NCBI RefSeq assembly: GCF_041224595.1
Contig: NZ_JBGFGN010000129.1
Coordinates: 1-64,000, forward strand
Direction of reading: 5' to 3'
DNA from: Donghicola sp041224595
GTDB lineage: Bacteria; Pseudomonadota; Alphaproteobacteria; Rhodobacterales; Rhodobacteraceae
DNA length: 64,000 bases
Positions 14,875-24,201 of this stretch are shown here, in pieces. The translations under genes were made by a program, and so were the position numbers. Every line of letters starts with the position of its first letter. The first letter of the stretch is position 1. Under the pieces are notes generated by a model that saw only the letters and a list, made by a program, of their open reading frames with translations, had not been told where the DNA came from and ran no database searches.

Positions 14875-17818
14875 CCCAATTCGCGGTCCGCGCGTCTTTG
14901 GAATGCCGATGGGGGCAGATTTCACGCGGGACTTTACGCTCGGCCTGATGGACCGCCTAGACCGGTTGCCCCCACACGAACAGGCGCAAGTCGAAGTATA
15001 CGTGAACACGGCGCGCATGAAGCGGCGTATGCACGAAATTTTTGACGAAAGGGGCGCGCGCCTGCTGCCCCGCATTCGGTTAATCGGCGAGTTGGCGGAG
15101 CTGCCCGGCCCCGACCCAATGCCACCGGCCGTACCCGCGCTGAGAAAGCGTTTAGAGCTGGTGACGCTGATCCGCCAACTCTTGCTGACTGCGCCCGATA
15201 TCGCGCCGCGCACCGCTTTGTTTTCTTTGGCGGATTCACTCGCTGCGTTGATGGACGAAATGCAGTCAGAACGGGTTGATCCCCAAAAGCTCCATGAACT
15301 GGATGTTTCCGATCAATCCGGCCACTGGCAGCGGGCTTTGACCTTCGTGCGGATCGTGGAGCAGTTCCTCGAGGACAGCGCAACCAAACCCGATCGGCTG
15401 GCACGTCAGCGGATGATTGTTGAGGCTTTGGAAACATACTGGCAAGAACACGTCCCTCTGCATCCCGTGATTGTCGCAGGCTCGACCGGATCGCGCGGCG
15501 CCACTTGCGCCTTTATGCAGTCGGTCGCCCGTTTGCCTCAGGGCGCGATTGTCCTGCCCGGCTTCGACTACGACCTGCCCGCAAAGGTATGGTCCGGCAT
15601 GGATGACGTTCTGACGGCCGAGGATCATCCCCAGTTCCGGTTCCGGAATCTGATGGACACCTTCGGCTTTGCCCAAGAGGACGTCCTGCCTTGGTGCGAC
15701 ATCGGCCCGGTGAATGCTGCCAGAAACAGGCTCGTCTCCTTGGCGCTGCGGCCCGCGCCCGTCACCGATGCATGGTTGGACGAAGGTCCCAGTCTGCCAG
15801 ACCTAACAGACGCTGCTGCGCAGCTCACCTTGGTCGAAGCCCCCGATCCGCGCACCGAAGCGAATGCCATCGCTTTGATCATGCGCAGCGCGTTGGAAGA
15901 GGGGCGCTCTGCTGCTTTGGTCAGTTCCGATCCTGTGCTCAACCGCATGGTCAAAGCCGCCTTGGACCGTTGGAACCTTGTGCCTGACGATTCCAAAGGC
16001 GATCTGGTGCCCCTTTCGCCTCCGGGCCGTATCTTGCGCCAAATGGCAGAGCTGTACGGTACCCGGGTGAGTGCGGATGCGCTGCTGCGCGTGTTGAAGC
16101 ACCCGCTAACCCACTCTGGCCACCTCTCCGGCGAGGAGGCACGCGGAAACCATCTTCGTCGCACACGCGATCTGGAATTGGAAATCCGTCGCAAAGGTAT
16201 CGCGTATCCTGATGAACGGTGGCTCCAAGCTTGGATCGAAACCAAGTACAAAGGCGAAGAAGGAACCGCCGCATGGGCGGCGTGGATCACCCAGAACCTG
16301 CTGCAATTGCCTGATTTGGGCGAAGCGCCTTTGCAATCCTATGTCGAGGATCATATCGAGCGCACGATCCGCATCGTCGCTGGTCCCGAGGGCGAAAGCT
16401 CGACCCTCTGGCGAAATGCAGCAGGCCGCGTGACGAAACCCCTGATCGACGAATTCCGGCGAGAGGCGCATGTGGGCGGCGACATCACCGCCTTTGATTA
16501 CGTGGGGCTGCTTTACGGTGTGCTGACTGGCGCCGAAATCCGAGACCGCGATACGGGCCATCCGATGCTCAGTATTTGGGGCACGCGCGATGTGCGGGTC
16601 GAGCGGGCTGATGTGATGATCCTTGCTGGTTTGAACGAAGGCTCGTGGCCCAACGCACCGCGCCCAGATCCGTGGCTGAACCGCGCGATGCGCGCGCGAG
16701 TCGGGTTGAACCTGCCAGAGCGGGACATTGGCTTGGCCGCACATGACTTCCAACAGGCGATCACGGCGCCAGAGGTGGTGCTGACCCGCGCGGTTCGCTC
16801 GGACGATGCCCAAACCGTGCCGTCGCGCTGGCTGAATCGGCTTACGAACCTTATGTCAGGCCTGCCGATGATCAACGGGGCAGAAGCCTTGGGCGCCATG
16901 CGCAAGCGCGGACGCCATTGGGTCGAGCTTGCCGAAGCTATGGAAATTCCGGGCGACATCCCACGGGCACAACGTCCCAGCCCGTGCCCCCCGATCGAGG
17001 CGCGCCCACGCCAGATGTCAGTGACGGAAATCCAGACCCTAATCCGGGATCCCTACGCCATCTACGCCAAGCATGTACTGCGCCTGCGCAAGCTGGACCC
17101 TTTGGGTCGTGACCCGGACGCCCGCTTGCGCGGGACTGTGTTGCACCGCGTGCTAGAGTTATTCACCAAGGCGGGGCCCGTTACAGGCACTGCCGAAGAC
17201 CGCGAACGCCTGCTGAAGATTGCTGATGGTGTACTGCTGGAAGAAGTTCCGTGGACCGTCACACGCACTTTCTACCGTGGCCGGATTGAGAAGTTCGCCG
17301 ATTGGTTCATCAAGGCAGAAGCCGAACGCCAGACACGGCTGCAAACACTGGGCCGAGAGGTTACCGGCAAACTTTCGATCAACGTCGGGGACTTTACCCT
17401 GACGGCCAAGGCCGACCGCATTGATCAGGACGACAAAGGCCGCTTGCATTTGTTCGACTATAAAACCGGCGGCGCACCCAAGGACAAAGAGCAGACCTAT
17501 TTCGACAAACAGCTGCTCTTGATGGCGATGATGGCCGAAGAGGGCGCGTTCCATGGCATCGACCCAGCTGACGTCGCCAGCGCGATCTACATCTCTCTGA
17601 AGGAAATGGACGAAACCGCCGCGCCCTTGGACAAAGACCCGACAGACAAGGTGAAGGGCGAGTTCTTTAGCTTGCTGTCGTCCTATCGCGACGTGGACAA
17701 GGGCTACACCTCGCGCCGTGCCGTCAAGAACGAGACGTTCGAGGGCGATTTCGACCATCTGGCCCGCTACGGCGAATGGGAGCCAACCGACGATGCCAAT
17801 CCCGAGGTGCTGGAATGA
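14861..17818 (+). CDS. addB: Double-strand break repair protein AddB (alphaproteobacterial type)
   Basis: The 985-residue AddB partners AddA in the helicase-nuclease that resects broken DNA ends for RecA. It begins MALFDPIRGPRVFGMPMGAD. No canonical Walker A is visible there, as in other alphaproteobacterial AddB proteins. A helicase-like middle is followed by a C-terminal RecB-family nuclease: MSVTEIQTLIRDPYAIYAK, RLRGTVLHRVLELF, and the catalytic HLFDYKTGGAPKDK with Q-x-x-x-L segment DKQLLLMAMM. ATG 14861 is chosen because it fits the family start; a longer frame back to 14792 lies within murU. It overlaps addA by four bases. Confidence 0.95.
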   Translation: MALFDPIRGPRVFGMPMGADFTRDFTLGLMDRLDRLPPHEQAQVEVYVNTARMKRRMHEIFDERGARLLPRIRLIGELAELPGPDPMPPAVPALRKRLELVTLIRQLLLTAPDIAPRTALFSLADSLAALMDEMQSERVDPQKLHELDVSDQSGHWQRALTFVRIVEQFLEDSATKPDRLARQRMIVEALETYWQEHVPLHPVIVAGSTGSRGATCAFMQSVARLPQGAIVLPGFDYDLPAKVWSGMDDVLTAEDHPQFRFRNLMDTFGFAQEDVLPWCDIGPVNAARNRLVSLALRPAPVTDAWLDEGPSLPDLTDAAAQLTLVEAPDPRTEANAIALIMRSALEEGRSAALVSSDPVLNRMVKAALDRWNLVPDDSKGDLVPLSPPGRILRQMAELYGTRVSADALLRVLKHPLTHSGHLSGEEARGNHLRRTRDLELEIRRKGIAYPDERWLQAWIETKYKGEEGTAAWAAWITQNLLQLPDLGEAPLQSYVEDHIERTIRIVAGPEGESSTLWRNAAGRVTKPLIDEFRREAHVGGDITAFDYVGLLYGVLTGAEIRDRDTGHPMLSIWGTRDVRVERADVMILAGLNEGSWPNAPRPDPWLNRAMRARVGLNLPERDIGLAAHDFQQAITAPEVVLTRAVRSDDAQTVPSRWLNRLTNLMSGLPMINGAEALGAMRKRGRHWVELAEAMEIPGDIPRAQRPSPCPPIEARPRQMSVTEIQTLIRDPYAIYAKHVLRLRKLDPLGRDPDARLRGTVLHRVLELFTKAGPVTGTAEDRERLLKIADGVLLEEVPWTVTRTFYRGRIEKFADWFIKAEAERQTRLQTLGREVTGKLSINVGDFTLTAKADRIDQDDKGRLHLFDYKTGGAPKDKEQTYFDKQLLLMAMMAEEGAFHGIDPADVASAIYISLKEMDETAAPLDKDPTDKVKGEFFSLLSSYRDVDKGYTSRRAVKNETFEGDFDHLARYGEWEPTDDANPEVLE

Positions 17819-20800
17819 ACGTGATGAACGACGCAACCGCCCGTCAGGTGCAGGCAGCGAACCCGCACTATTCGACATGGCTGGCCGCAAATGCAGGGTC
17901 CGGCAAAACGCGTGTTCTGACTGACCGCGTGGCGCGACTGCTGCTCACAGGGGTCGAACCCCAGCACATCCTCTGCCTCACCTACACCAAGGCCGCCGCA
18001 TCCGAGATGCAGAACCGTCTATTCAAACGGCTCGGCGAGTGGGCAATGCTGGACGCTGCGTCGTTGCAGAAACAACTCGAGGAATTGGGCGAAGCGGGCG
18101 AGATCAACGCCGAACGCTTGGCCCACGCCCGCACCCTGTTTGCCCGCGCGATCGAGACACCCGGCGGTCTGAAAATCCAAACGATCCATTCGTTCTGCGG
18201 GGGGCTCTTGCGGCGTTTCCCCCTAGAGGCCGGCGTAAGCCCCGGCTTCGCCGAGATGGAAGAACGCGCCTCTGAGATCTTGCGCATCGACGTGCTGGAG
18301 CAGATGTCGGAACAGGTGCCGGATCTCTTGGCCCGCGTGGCTGACCATCTTGACGAGAGCATGCTCGGGGGCTTTACCGCGAGCGTTGTCAGCCATCTGG
18401 ACCGCCTGCGCGACCATCCAGGGCAGGACGCAATATGGCAGACCTTTGATCTACCCTCGGGATATACCGAGTCTGATCTGCGCGCCGACGCCTTCATAGG
18501 CGGCGAGACAGAATTGATCGGCGAGTTAGTCCCGTTGCTGCTGGGATCGGGGGCGAATGACAGCAAGGCAGGCGCCAAGCTGCAAGGGTTCCACGTGGAT
18601 AACGCCGATGCCTTTGACGTTCTGGAAAATGTGCTGCTGACGGGTGCGGGGGCCAAAGAGCCCTTTACAGCTAAGATTGACGCCTTTCCCACCAAAGGCC
18701 TGCGCACTGACGGGGCCGCGCATCTCATGGATCGCCTGAACGCACTGATGCTGCGGATTGAGGATACCCGCGCTCGCCGCATGTCCCTGTTGGCCGCCCG
18801 CAAGAGCCTGATCCTGCACGACTTCGCCGCCGACTTCCTGCGCCGCTACGAAAGCGCCAAGCAACTGCGCGGCGCGCTCGATTTCGACGATCTGATCCGC
18901 AAGGCGCGCATGCTCCTGACCGACCCCGCGGTGGCGCAGTGGGTATTGTACCGTCTGGACGGTGGTATCGACCACATTCTGGTGGACGAAGCACAGGACA
19001 CCAGCCCGCAGCAATGGGCGGTGATCGAAGCCCTCGCCCAAGAGTTCACCAGCGGCGAAGGCGCGCGGTCCGACGTGGAGCGCACCATTTTCGTCGTGGG
19101 GGACAAGAAGCAGTCGATCTACAGCTTCCAAGGCGCGGACCCCGAAGCCTTTGACAGGATGCAGGATGAATTCAGGGATAAACTAGAGACGGTCGGCGCG
19201 CTGTTTCAGTCACTAGAGCTTGAATACAGCTTCCGGTCCTCGGTCGCGGTTCTGGGATCAGTGGACAAAGTTTTCAAAGGCCCGTTGTCCAAACAGGTCG
19301 GGCAGGATGCCACCCACCGTGCGTTCAAATCCGCTCTGCCCGGGCGCGTCGATCTGTGGCCGTTTTACGAGGCGGACAAAGACAAGGAAGAAGACACCCC
19401 TTGGTACGATCCGGTGGACCGGACCAGCGCCTCGTCGCCCGAAATCCTACTGGCCCGCGACGTGGCCCGCGAAATCCGCCGCATGGTGGATGACAAGGTG
19501 CTGCTGCCTGATGAGGCCAAGGGCACCACTGGCCTGCGCCCCGTGCGGCCCGGCGATTTCCTGATCCTTGTACAGAAGCGGGCAGGGGCGCTGTTTTCGG
19601 AACTTATTCGCGCGTGCAAAGCCGAGGGGCTGCCCATTGCTGGGGCCGACCGCCTGAAGGTCGGTGCGGAACTGGCGGTGCGTGATCTGGGGGCCTTGCT
19701 GGCGTTTCTGGCGCTGCCAGAGGATGATCTAGCGCTGGCGACGGCTCTGCGCTCGCCGCTGTTCGGGTGGACGGAACAGGAACTTTATACGCTGGCGCAT
19801 CACCGTGAACCGGGGCGGTTCCTGTACCAAGACCTGCGCGGGCGATCCTTGGACGATCCGACCGCCGCAGTCCTGAAGGACTTGCGAGACAAATCGGACT
19901 TCCTCCGCCCCTTTGACCTGATCGAACGCATCCTGACCTACCACAACGGCCGCCATAACCTGCTGTCCCGCCTTGGGGCAGAGGCCGAGGATGGGATCAA
20001 CGCGCTACTGTCTCAAGCCTTGAAGTACGAGGAGCAGAACGTCCCCGACCTGACAGGTTTCCTGACGTGGATGCAGACCGAAGACTTGGTGATCAAGCGT
20101 CAGATCGACGACGCAAACGACGAAATCCGTGTAATGACGGTGCATGGGTCCAAGGGTCTAGAGGCGCCTATCGTGATCCTACCCGATACAGGCAAGCGCA
20201 AGCCCCCCGACGCGCCAAAGCTGCTCGATATGGGCTCAGCCTATGCATGGGGCGGCAACGCGCAGACCCGCACCCAAGAGATGGCAGAGCGTAGCAAAGC
20301 CTCGGTCGAGCGGACTTCGGACGAAAATTTCCGCTTGCTCTATGTGGCGATGACGCGGGCCGAGAAGTGGCTGATCGTTGCGGGTGCCAAGGACAAGGGT
20401 AAATGGCCCGACAGCTGGTACAGCATTGTCGAACACGCGATGCAGGACATGGAGGCCAAGACCCACAGCTTTGATCTGGGGCCGGGTCCCGGTCTGCGGC
20501 TGGAGCATGGGGATTGGACGAGCTTGCCGCTGATCGACGTGCCCTTGCCCGAAAAAGTGATCGTCAATGTGCCGCCCTATGCCCGCATGGTTCCTGATGC
20601 GCCCGTGATGCCACCACGCCCGTTGATCGGCTCTGATCTGGGTGGGGCTAAGGCCCTGCGCGGCGAAGGACAGGACAAAGAAACCGCCAAAACATATGGC
20701 AGCATGGTACACCAGCTGCTCGAAGTGCTGCCTGACCATCCCCGCGACCGGTGGGAAGAGATCAGCGCGCGGCTGATGACCGGCAAGGACGGAGCGCTGG

Positions 20801-21180
20801 CTGCATTGGCCGAAGGAGAGGCCATTTCGGTGCTCGAGCACCCCGCATTGCAGTACATCTTTGCGCCGGACACTTTGGCAGAGGTTGCCTTGACTGCCCA
20901 AATCAATGGCCAAACCTTGCACGGGATCGTGGATCGCCTGATCGTGACGGATCATTTCATCGAGGTCATCGACTTCAAAACCCACCGCACCTTACCCCAG
21001 TCAGCAGACCAGACCCCCGAAGCGATTTTGCGCCAAATGGCCGCTTATTCCGAAGGGTTACGGCAGATTTACCTAGGCCGAGACATCCGTGTTTCCGTGC
21101 TGTGGACAGCAAGTGCTGTGCTTATGCCGATCCCGGACACAACACTTCGTGAGGCATTGAATCGGGTCGGGGTTGCTTGA
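17815..21180 (+). CDS. addA: ATP-dependent helicase/nuclease AddA
   Basis: AddA (1121 residues) is the UvrD-like helicase and second nuclease of the AddAB end-processing enzyme. Walker A AANAGSGKTRVL is at about residues 24-35, and CLTYTKAAASEMQNRL is motif Ia. LVDEAQDTSPQQW (motif II) is near 393, with VVGDKKQSIYSFQGADPEAF as motif III. VMTVHGSKGLEAPIV and LLYVAMTRAEKWL are motifs V and VI. The C-terminal nuclease has GSMVHQLLEVL and EVIDFKTHR. All ATPase and nuclease residues look intact. It is coupled to addB by ATGA. Confidence 0.97.
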   Translation: MNVMNDATARQVQAANPHYSTWLAANAGSGKTRVLTDRVARLLLTGVEPQHILCLTYTKAAASEMQNRLFKRLGEWAMLDAASLQKQLEELGEAGEINAERLAHARTLFARAIETPGGLKIQTIHSFCGGLLRRFPLEAGVSPGFAEMEERASEILRIDVLEQMSEQVPDLLARVADHLDESMLGGFTASVVSHLDRLRDHPGQDAIWQTFDLPSGYTESDLRADAFIGGETELIGELVPLLLGSGANDSKAGAKLQGFHVDNADAFDVLENVLLTGAGAKEPFTAKIDAFPTKGLRTDGAAHLMDRLNALMLRIEDTRARRMSLLAARKSLILHDFAADFLRRYESAKQLRGALDFDDLIRKARMLLTDPAVAQWVLYRLDGGIDHILVDEAQDTSPQQWAVIEALAQEFTSGEGARSDVERTIFVVGDKKQSIYSFQGADPEAFDRMQDEFRDKLETVGALFQSLELEYSFRSSVAVLGSVDKVFKGPLSKQVGQDATHRAFKSALPGRVDLWPFYEADKDKEEDTPWYDPVDRTSASSPEILLARDVAREIRRMVDDKVLLPDEAKGTTGLRPVRPGDFLILVQKRAGALFSELIRACKAEGLPIAGADRLKVGAELAVRDLGALLAFLALPEDDLALATALRSPLFGWTEQELYTLAHHREPGRFLYQDLRGRSLDDPTAAVLKDLRDKSDFLRPFDLIERILTYHNGRHNLLSRLGAEAEDGINALLSQALKYEEQNVPDLTGFLTWMQTEDLVIKRQIDDANDEIRVMTVHGSKGLEAPIVILPDTGKRKPPDAPKLLDMGSAYAWGGNAQTRTQEMAERSKASVERTSDENFRLLYVAMTRAEKWLIVAGAKDKGKWPDSWYSIVEHAMQDMEAKTHSFDLGPGPGLRLEHGDWTSLPLIDVPLPEKVIVNVPPYARMVPDAPVMPPRPLIGSDLGGAKALRGEGQDKETAKTYGSMVHQLLEVLPDHPRDRWEEISARLMTGKDGALAALAEGEAISVLEHPALQYIFAPDTLAEVALTAQINGQTLHGIVDRLIVTDHFIEVIDFKTHRTLPQSADQTPEAILRQMAAYSEGLRQIYLGRDIRVSVLWTASAVLMPIPDTTLREALNRVGVA

Positions 21181-21237
21181 CGCCCCGAGCCCGCGCACTT
21201 ACGTTCCGCTCAACCGCATTCCGTAGGAGTTACAGAC

Positions 21238-21558
21238 ATGGCCACCGTAGCCGTCACCGACGAAACCTTTGACACCGAAGTCAAGCAGTCCGACATCCCC
21301 GTGGTCGTGGATTTCTGGGCAGAATGGTGTGGCCCCTGCAAGATGATCGGCCCCGTTCTGGAAGAGCTGTCGACCGAGATGGAAGGCAAAATCAAAGTCG
21401 TCAAAGTCGATGTTGACTCGAACTCGGGCATGGCAGCCCAGCTGGGTGTTCGCGGCATCCCCGCGCTGTTCATCTTCAAGGACGGCGAAGTCGTTTCGAA
21501 CCGCGCTGGCGCAGCCCCCAAGGCGGCTCTGCAAGCTTGGATCAACGAGTCGATCTGA
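21238..21558 (+). CDS. trxA: Thioredoxin
   Basis: This 106-residue classical thioredoxin has the active site WCGPCK at 30-35, the buried Asp25, the cis-proline in VRGIPALFIFKDGE near residue 75, and a C-terminal helix. It reduces cytoplasmic disulfides, including ribonucleotide reductase and peroxiredoxins. It lies 57 bases after addA with its own ribosome-binding site (GTAGGAG) and is followed by an intrinsic terminator. It may be cotranscribed with addBA or have its own promoter. Confidence 0.97.
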   Translation: MATVAVTDETFDTEVKQSDIPVVVDFWAEWCGPCKMIGPVLEELSTEMEGKIKVVKVDVDSNSGMAAQLGVRGIPALFIFKDGEVVSNRAGAAPKAALQAWINESI

Positions 21559-21581
21559 TCTAACGATCACTCGGAATACAT

Positions 21582-21611
21582 AGGGGCGTCCGCCATAGGG
21601 CGCCCTTTTTC
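21582..21611 (+). terminator. Intrinsic terminator after trxA
   Basis: AGGGGCG (21582-21588) pairs with CGCCCTT (21601-21607), with one G-T wobble, and TTTTT overlaps and follows the right arm. It lies 23 bases after the trxA stop and before hslV. Confidence 0.65.
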
Positions 21612-21634
21612 TTATGCGACACGAGGTAGATTTC

Positions 21635-22195
21635 ATGGCAGAGAGCGAATTTCCCGGCTGGCACGGCACCACCATCATTGGCGTGCGCCGCGGCGGAGAG
21701 GTCTGCATCGCGGGCGACGGTCAGGTCAGCCTTGGCAACACTGTGATCAAAGGCACGGCCCGCAAAGTGCGCCGCATTTCCCCCGGCGGGTATGACGTGA
21801 TCGTCGGCTTTGCCGGCTCGACCGCAGATGCCTTTACCCTGTTGGAGCGTCTAGAGAAAAAACTGGAGGCCACACCCGGCCAGTTGGCCCGCGCGAGCGT
21901 CGAGCTTGCCAAGGATTGGCGCACTGACAAATACCTGCAGAAGCTGGAGGCGATGCTGATCGTCAGCGACGGCAAAGAGCTGTTGGTGATCACAGGTGCA
22001 GGCGACGTTCTGGAGCCCGAGCATGACATTGCGGCCATCGGGTCGGGCGGGATGTTTGCCCTGTCTGCGGCGCGCGGTCTGGCCCACAACGAAGAGCTGT
22101 CCGCCCAAGAGGTGGCCGAGCGCGCCATGGATATTGCGTCAGACATCTGTGTCTTTACCAACGGCAACCTCACCATCGAAACCCTGAAGGGTTAA
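21635..22195 (+). CDS. hslV: ATP-dependent protease peptidase subunit HslV (ClpQ)
   Basis: HslV (186 residues from ATG 21635) is the proteasome-like peptidase of the HslUV protease. The pro-segment MAESEFPGWHG precedes the mature Thr-Thr N-terminus (TTIIGVRRGGEV), whose first Thr is the nucleophile. GDGQVSLGNTVIKGTARKVR and VGFAGSTADAFTLLERLE follow, with AIGSGGMFALSAARGL near the end. An ATG seven codons earlier (21614) lies next to the trxA terminator and is less likely. It precedes hslU by 71 bases, forming the usual heat-shock pair. Confidence 0.96.
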   Translation: MAESEFPGWHGTTIIGVRRGGEVCIAGDGQVSLGNTVIKGTARKVRRISPGGYDVIVGFAGSTADAFTLLERLEKKLEATPGQLARASVELAKDWRTDKYLQKLEAMLIVSDGKELLVITGAGDVLEPEHDIAAIGSGGMFALSAARGLAHNEELSAQEVAERAMDIASDICVFTNGNLTIETLKG

Positions 22196-22266
22196 GGGGT
22201 CCGCCCCTTTTCCCGACGTGGGCCAGCGCCTATGTCTGGCCTAAGAATGGCATCCAGGAGAACCCT

Positions 22267-23574
22267 ATGACCGACCTAACCCCGCGCGAGATTGTCAGCG
22301 AGCTTGATCGGTTCATCATCGGACAAGCCGAAGCCAAGCGGGCCGTCGCGGTCGCCCTGCGGTCCCGTTGGCGGCGCCAGCACCTGCCATCTGCCCTACA
22401 GGACGAGGTGTACCCCAAGAATATTCTGATGATCGGGCCCACCGGCGTTGGTAAAACCGAGATCAGCCGCCGTCTGGCGAAACTGGCCCGTGCTCCCTTT
22501 ATCAAGGTCGAAGCGACCAAGTTCACTGAGGTCGGCTATGTAGGCCGAGACGTGGAACAGATCATCCGCGATTTGATGGACGCCGCAATCGTCACCGTCC
22601 GCGAGTATATGCGCGAAGACGTGAAATCTCGTGCTATCCAAGCTGCCGAAGAACGCGTTTTGGCCGCGATTGCAGGTGAGGACGCCCGCGAGAGCACCAA
22701 AGAGATGTTCCGCAAAAAGCTGCGCGCAGGCGAGCTGGATGACAAGGAAATCACCGTCGAGATTGAAGACACTGCAAGCCCCTTTGGCGGAATGATGGAT
22801 ATTCCCGGGCAACCCGGCAGCCAGATGGGGATGATGAACCTCGGCGAGATGTTCGGCAAAGCGTTTCAGCGCAAAGTCCGCAAGACCGTCACCGTGGCAG
22901 ACAGCTACGAGCTGCTGATGGGCGAAGAGGCGGACAAGCTGCTGGACGATGAACAGATCAAGCGCGCTGCGCTGGAGTCGGTCGAGCAAAACGGCATCGT
23001 CTTCCTAGACGAGATCGACAAGGTTTGCGCCCGCTCTGACGCCCGTGGGGGCGATGTCAGCCGCGAAGGGGTGCAGCGCGACCTGCTGCCATTGATCGAA
23101 GGCACCACTGTCAGCACCAAATACGGCGCTGTACGCACGGACCACATTCTGTTCATCGCCTCGGGCGCGTTCCACATCGCGAAACCGTCAGACATGCTGC
23201 CTGAATTGCAGGGCCGTCTGCCAATCCGCGTGGAACTGAACGCTCTTACAGAGGCAGATTTCGTTCGCATCCTGACCGAAACCGACAATGCGCTGACCCG
23301 CCAGTATTCGGCTCTGATGAAAACCGAAGGCGTCAGCATCGAGTTCAGCGAAGACGGCATCGCCGAGATCGCCCGCATCGCTGCCGAGGTGAACCGCAGC
23401 GTCGAAAATATCGGGGCCCGCCGGCTGTATACGGTGATGGAGCGAGTTTTTGAGGAATTGTCGTTCGTCGCGCCTGATCTTGGGGAACAGCTGATCACGA
23501 TCAATGCGGATTACGTCAGGAAATATGTGGGCGAATTGGCCGAGTCCGCCGATCTGAGCCGCTACGTCCTGTAA
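22267..23574 (+). CDS. hslU: ATP-dependent protease ATPase subunit HslU (ClpY)
   Basis: HslU (435 residues) is the AAA+ unfoldase that feeds HslV. The N-terminus has LTPREIVSELDRFIIGQ and Walker A GPTGVGKTEI near 58-67. The pore segment KVEATKFTEVGYVGRDVE follows. The inserted I-domain spans about 110-240 (acidic and Gly/Met-rich, GGMMDIPGQPGSQMGMMN). Walker B is IVFLDEIDKV near 245, and the sensor/arginine-finger segment is ELQGRLPIRVEL. The C-terminal YVL is the tail that inserts into HslV. It abuts the convergent smr gene with no gap. Confidence 0.98.
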   Translation: MTDLTPREIVSELDRFIIGQAEAKRAVAVALRSRWRRQHLPSALQDEVYPKNILMIGPTGVGKTEISRRLAKLARAPFIKVEATKFTEVGYVGRDVEQIIRDLMDAAIVTVREYMREDVKSRAIQAAEERVLAAIAGEDARESTKEMFRKKLRAGELDDKEITVEIEDTASPFGGMMDIPGQPGSQMGMMNLGEMFGKAFQRKVRKTVTVADSYELLMGEEADKLLDDEQIKRAALESVEQNGIVFLDEIDKVCARSDARGGDVSREGVQRDLLPLIEGTTVSTKYGAVRTDHILFIASGAFHIAKPSDMLPELQGRLPIRVELNALTEADFVRILTETDNALTRQYSALMKTEGVSIEFSEDGIAEIARIAAEVNRSVENIGARRLYTVMERVFEELSFVAPDLGEQLITINADYVRKYVGELAESADLSRYVL

Positions 23575-24201
23575 TCAGCGGGTTCGCCGCAGATACACGT
23601 AATATGCGCCTCCGCCCCCGTGGCGGAGGTGCGCTTGTCTCACCTGCAAGACCAGATGGGATAGGGGGCTCATTTGCAGCCACATAGGCACCTGATGGCG
23701 CAGCGCGCCAATACGTTCAGGGATCGGGCTGTCGGTCTCTTTGACCTTGCCCTTGCCCGTAATCACCAAAACCAGCCGATGCCCCGCCGCGTGATTTCGC
23801 ATGACAAAGCCGACGAGGGCAGGGTGCGCCTGTGCCAAGGTCATCCCATGCAAGTCGATCCGCGCATCCGGCATCAGCTTGCCGCGCTTCATCTGCGTGT
23901 GGGTCTTCTTGTGCATGTTCAACGGGGCGCCTGCGACCTCGTCCTCGATCGCCGGACTCAGGTGCTGGCCGAGCTTGTGTTTGCCCTTTTTCGCCTTCAT
24001 CCCAATGGTGAAATGCTCGAGCGGAGGAGGCGTCGGCACACCCTCTAGAGGCTTTTTCGGCACCTTGCGGACAGGATGAGGAAGCCATTCGGCCTGATCT
24101 TCTGGTTCAGCTTTGCGCGTGGCGTGCAGAGGGTCCGCAGTGCGACGCACCTGATCCCACAATTCCCGCTCTTCATCGCTGAGTTTCCGGCGGCGGCTCA
24201 T
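23575..24201 (-). CDS. Smr/MutS2-C-like domain protein
   Basis: The 208-residue product has a basic, proline-rich N-terminal half (residues 1-110, no recognised fold) and a C-terminal Smr domain. IDLHGMTLAQAH near 115 and VLVITGKGKVK near 145 are the Smr nuclease motifs (DLHG and TGKG), and HGGGGAYYVYLRR ends the protein. Smr domains cleave branched DNA or RNA, and some stand-alone forms act on stalled ribosomes. The role here is not known. It overlaps mltA by four bases and belongs to the Tim44-like-mltA-smr group. Confidence 0.93.
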   Translation of the reverse strand: MSRRRKLSDEERELWDQVRRTADPLHATRKAEPEDQAEWLPHPVRKVPKKPLEGVPTPPPLEHFTIGMKAKKGKHKLGQHLSPAIEDEVAGAPLNMHKKTHTQMKRGKLMPDARIDLHGMTLAQAHPALVGFVMRNHAAGHRLVLVITGKGKVKETDSPIPERIGALRHQVPMWLQMSPLSHLVLQVRQAHLRHGGGGAYYVYLRRTR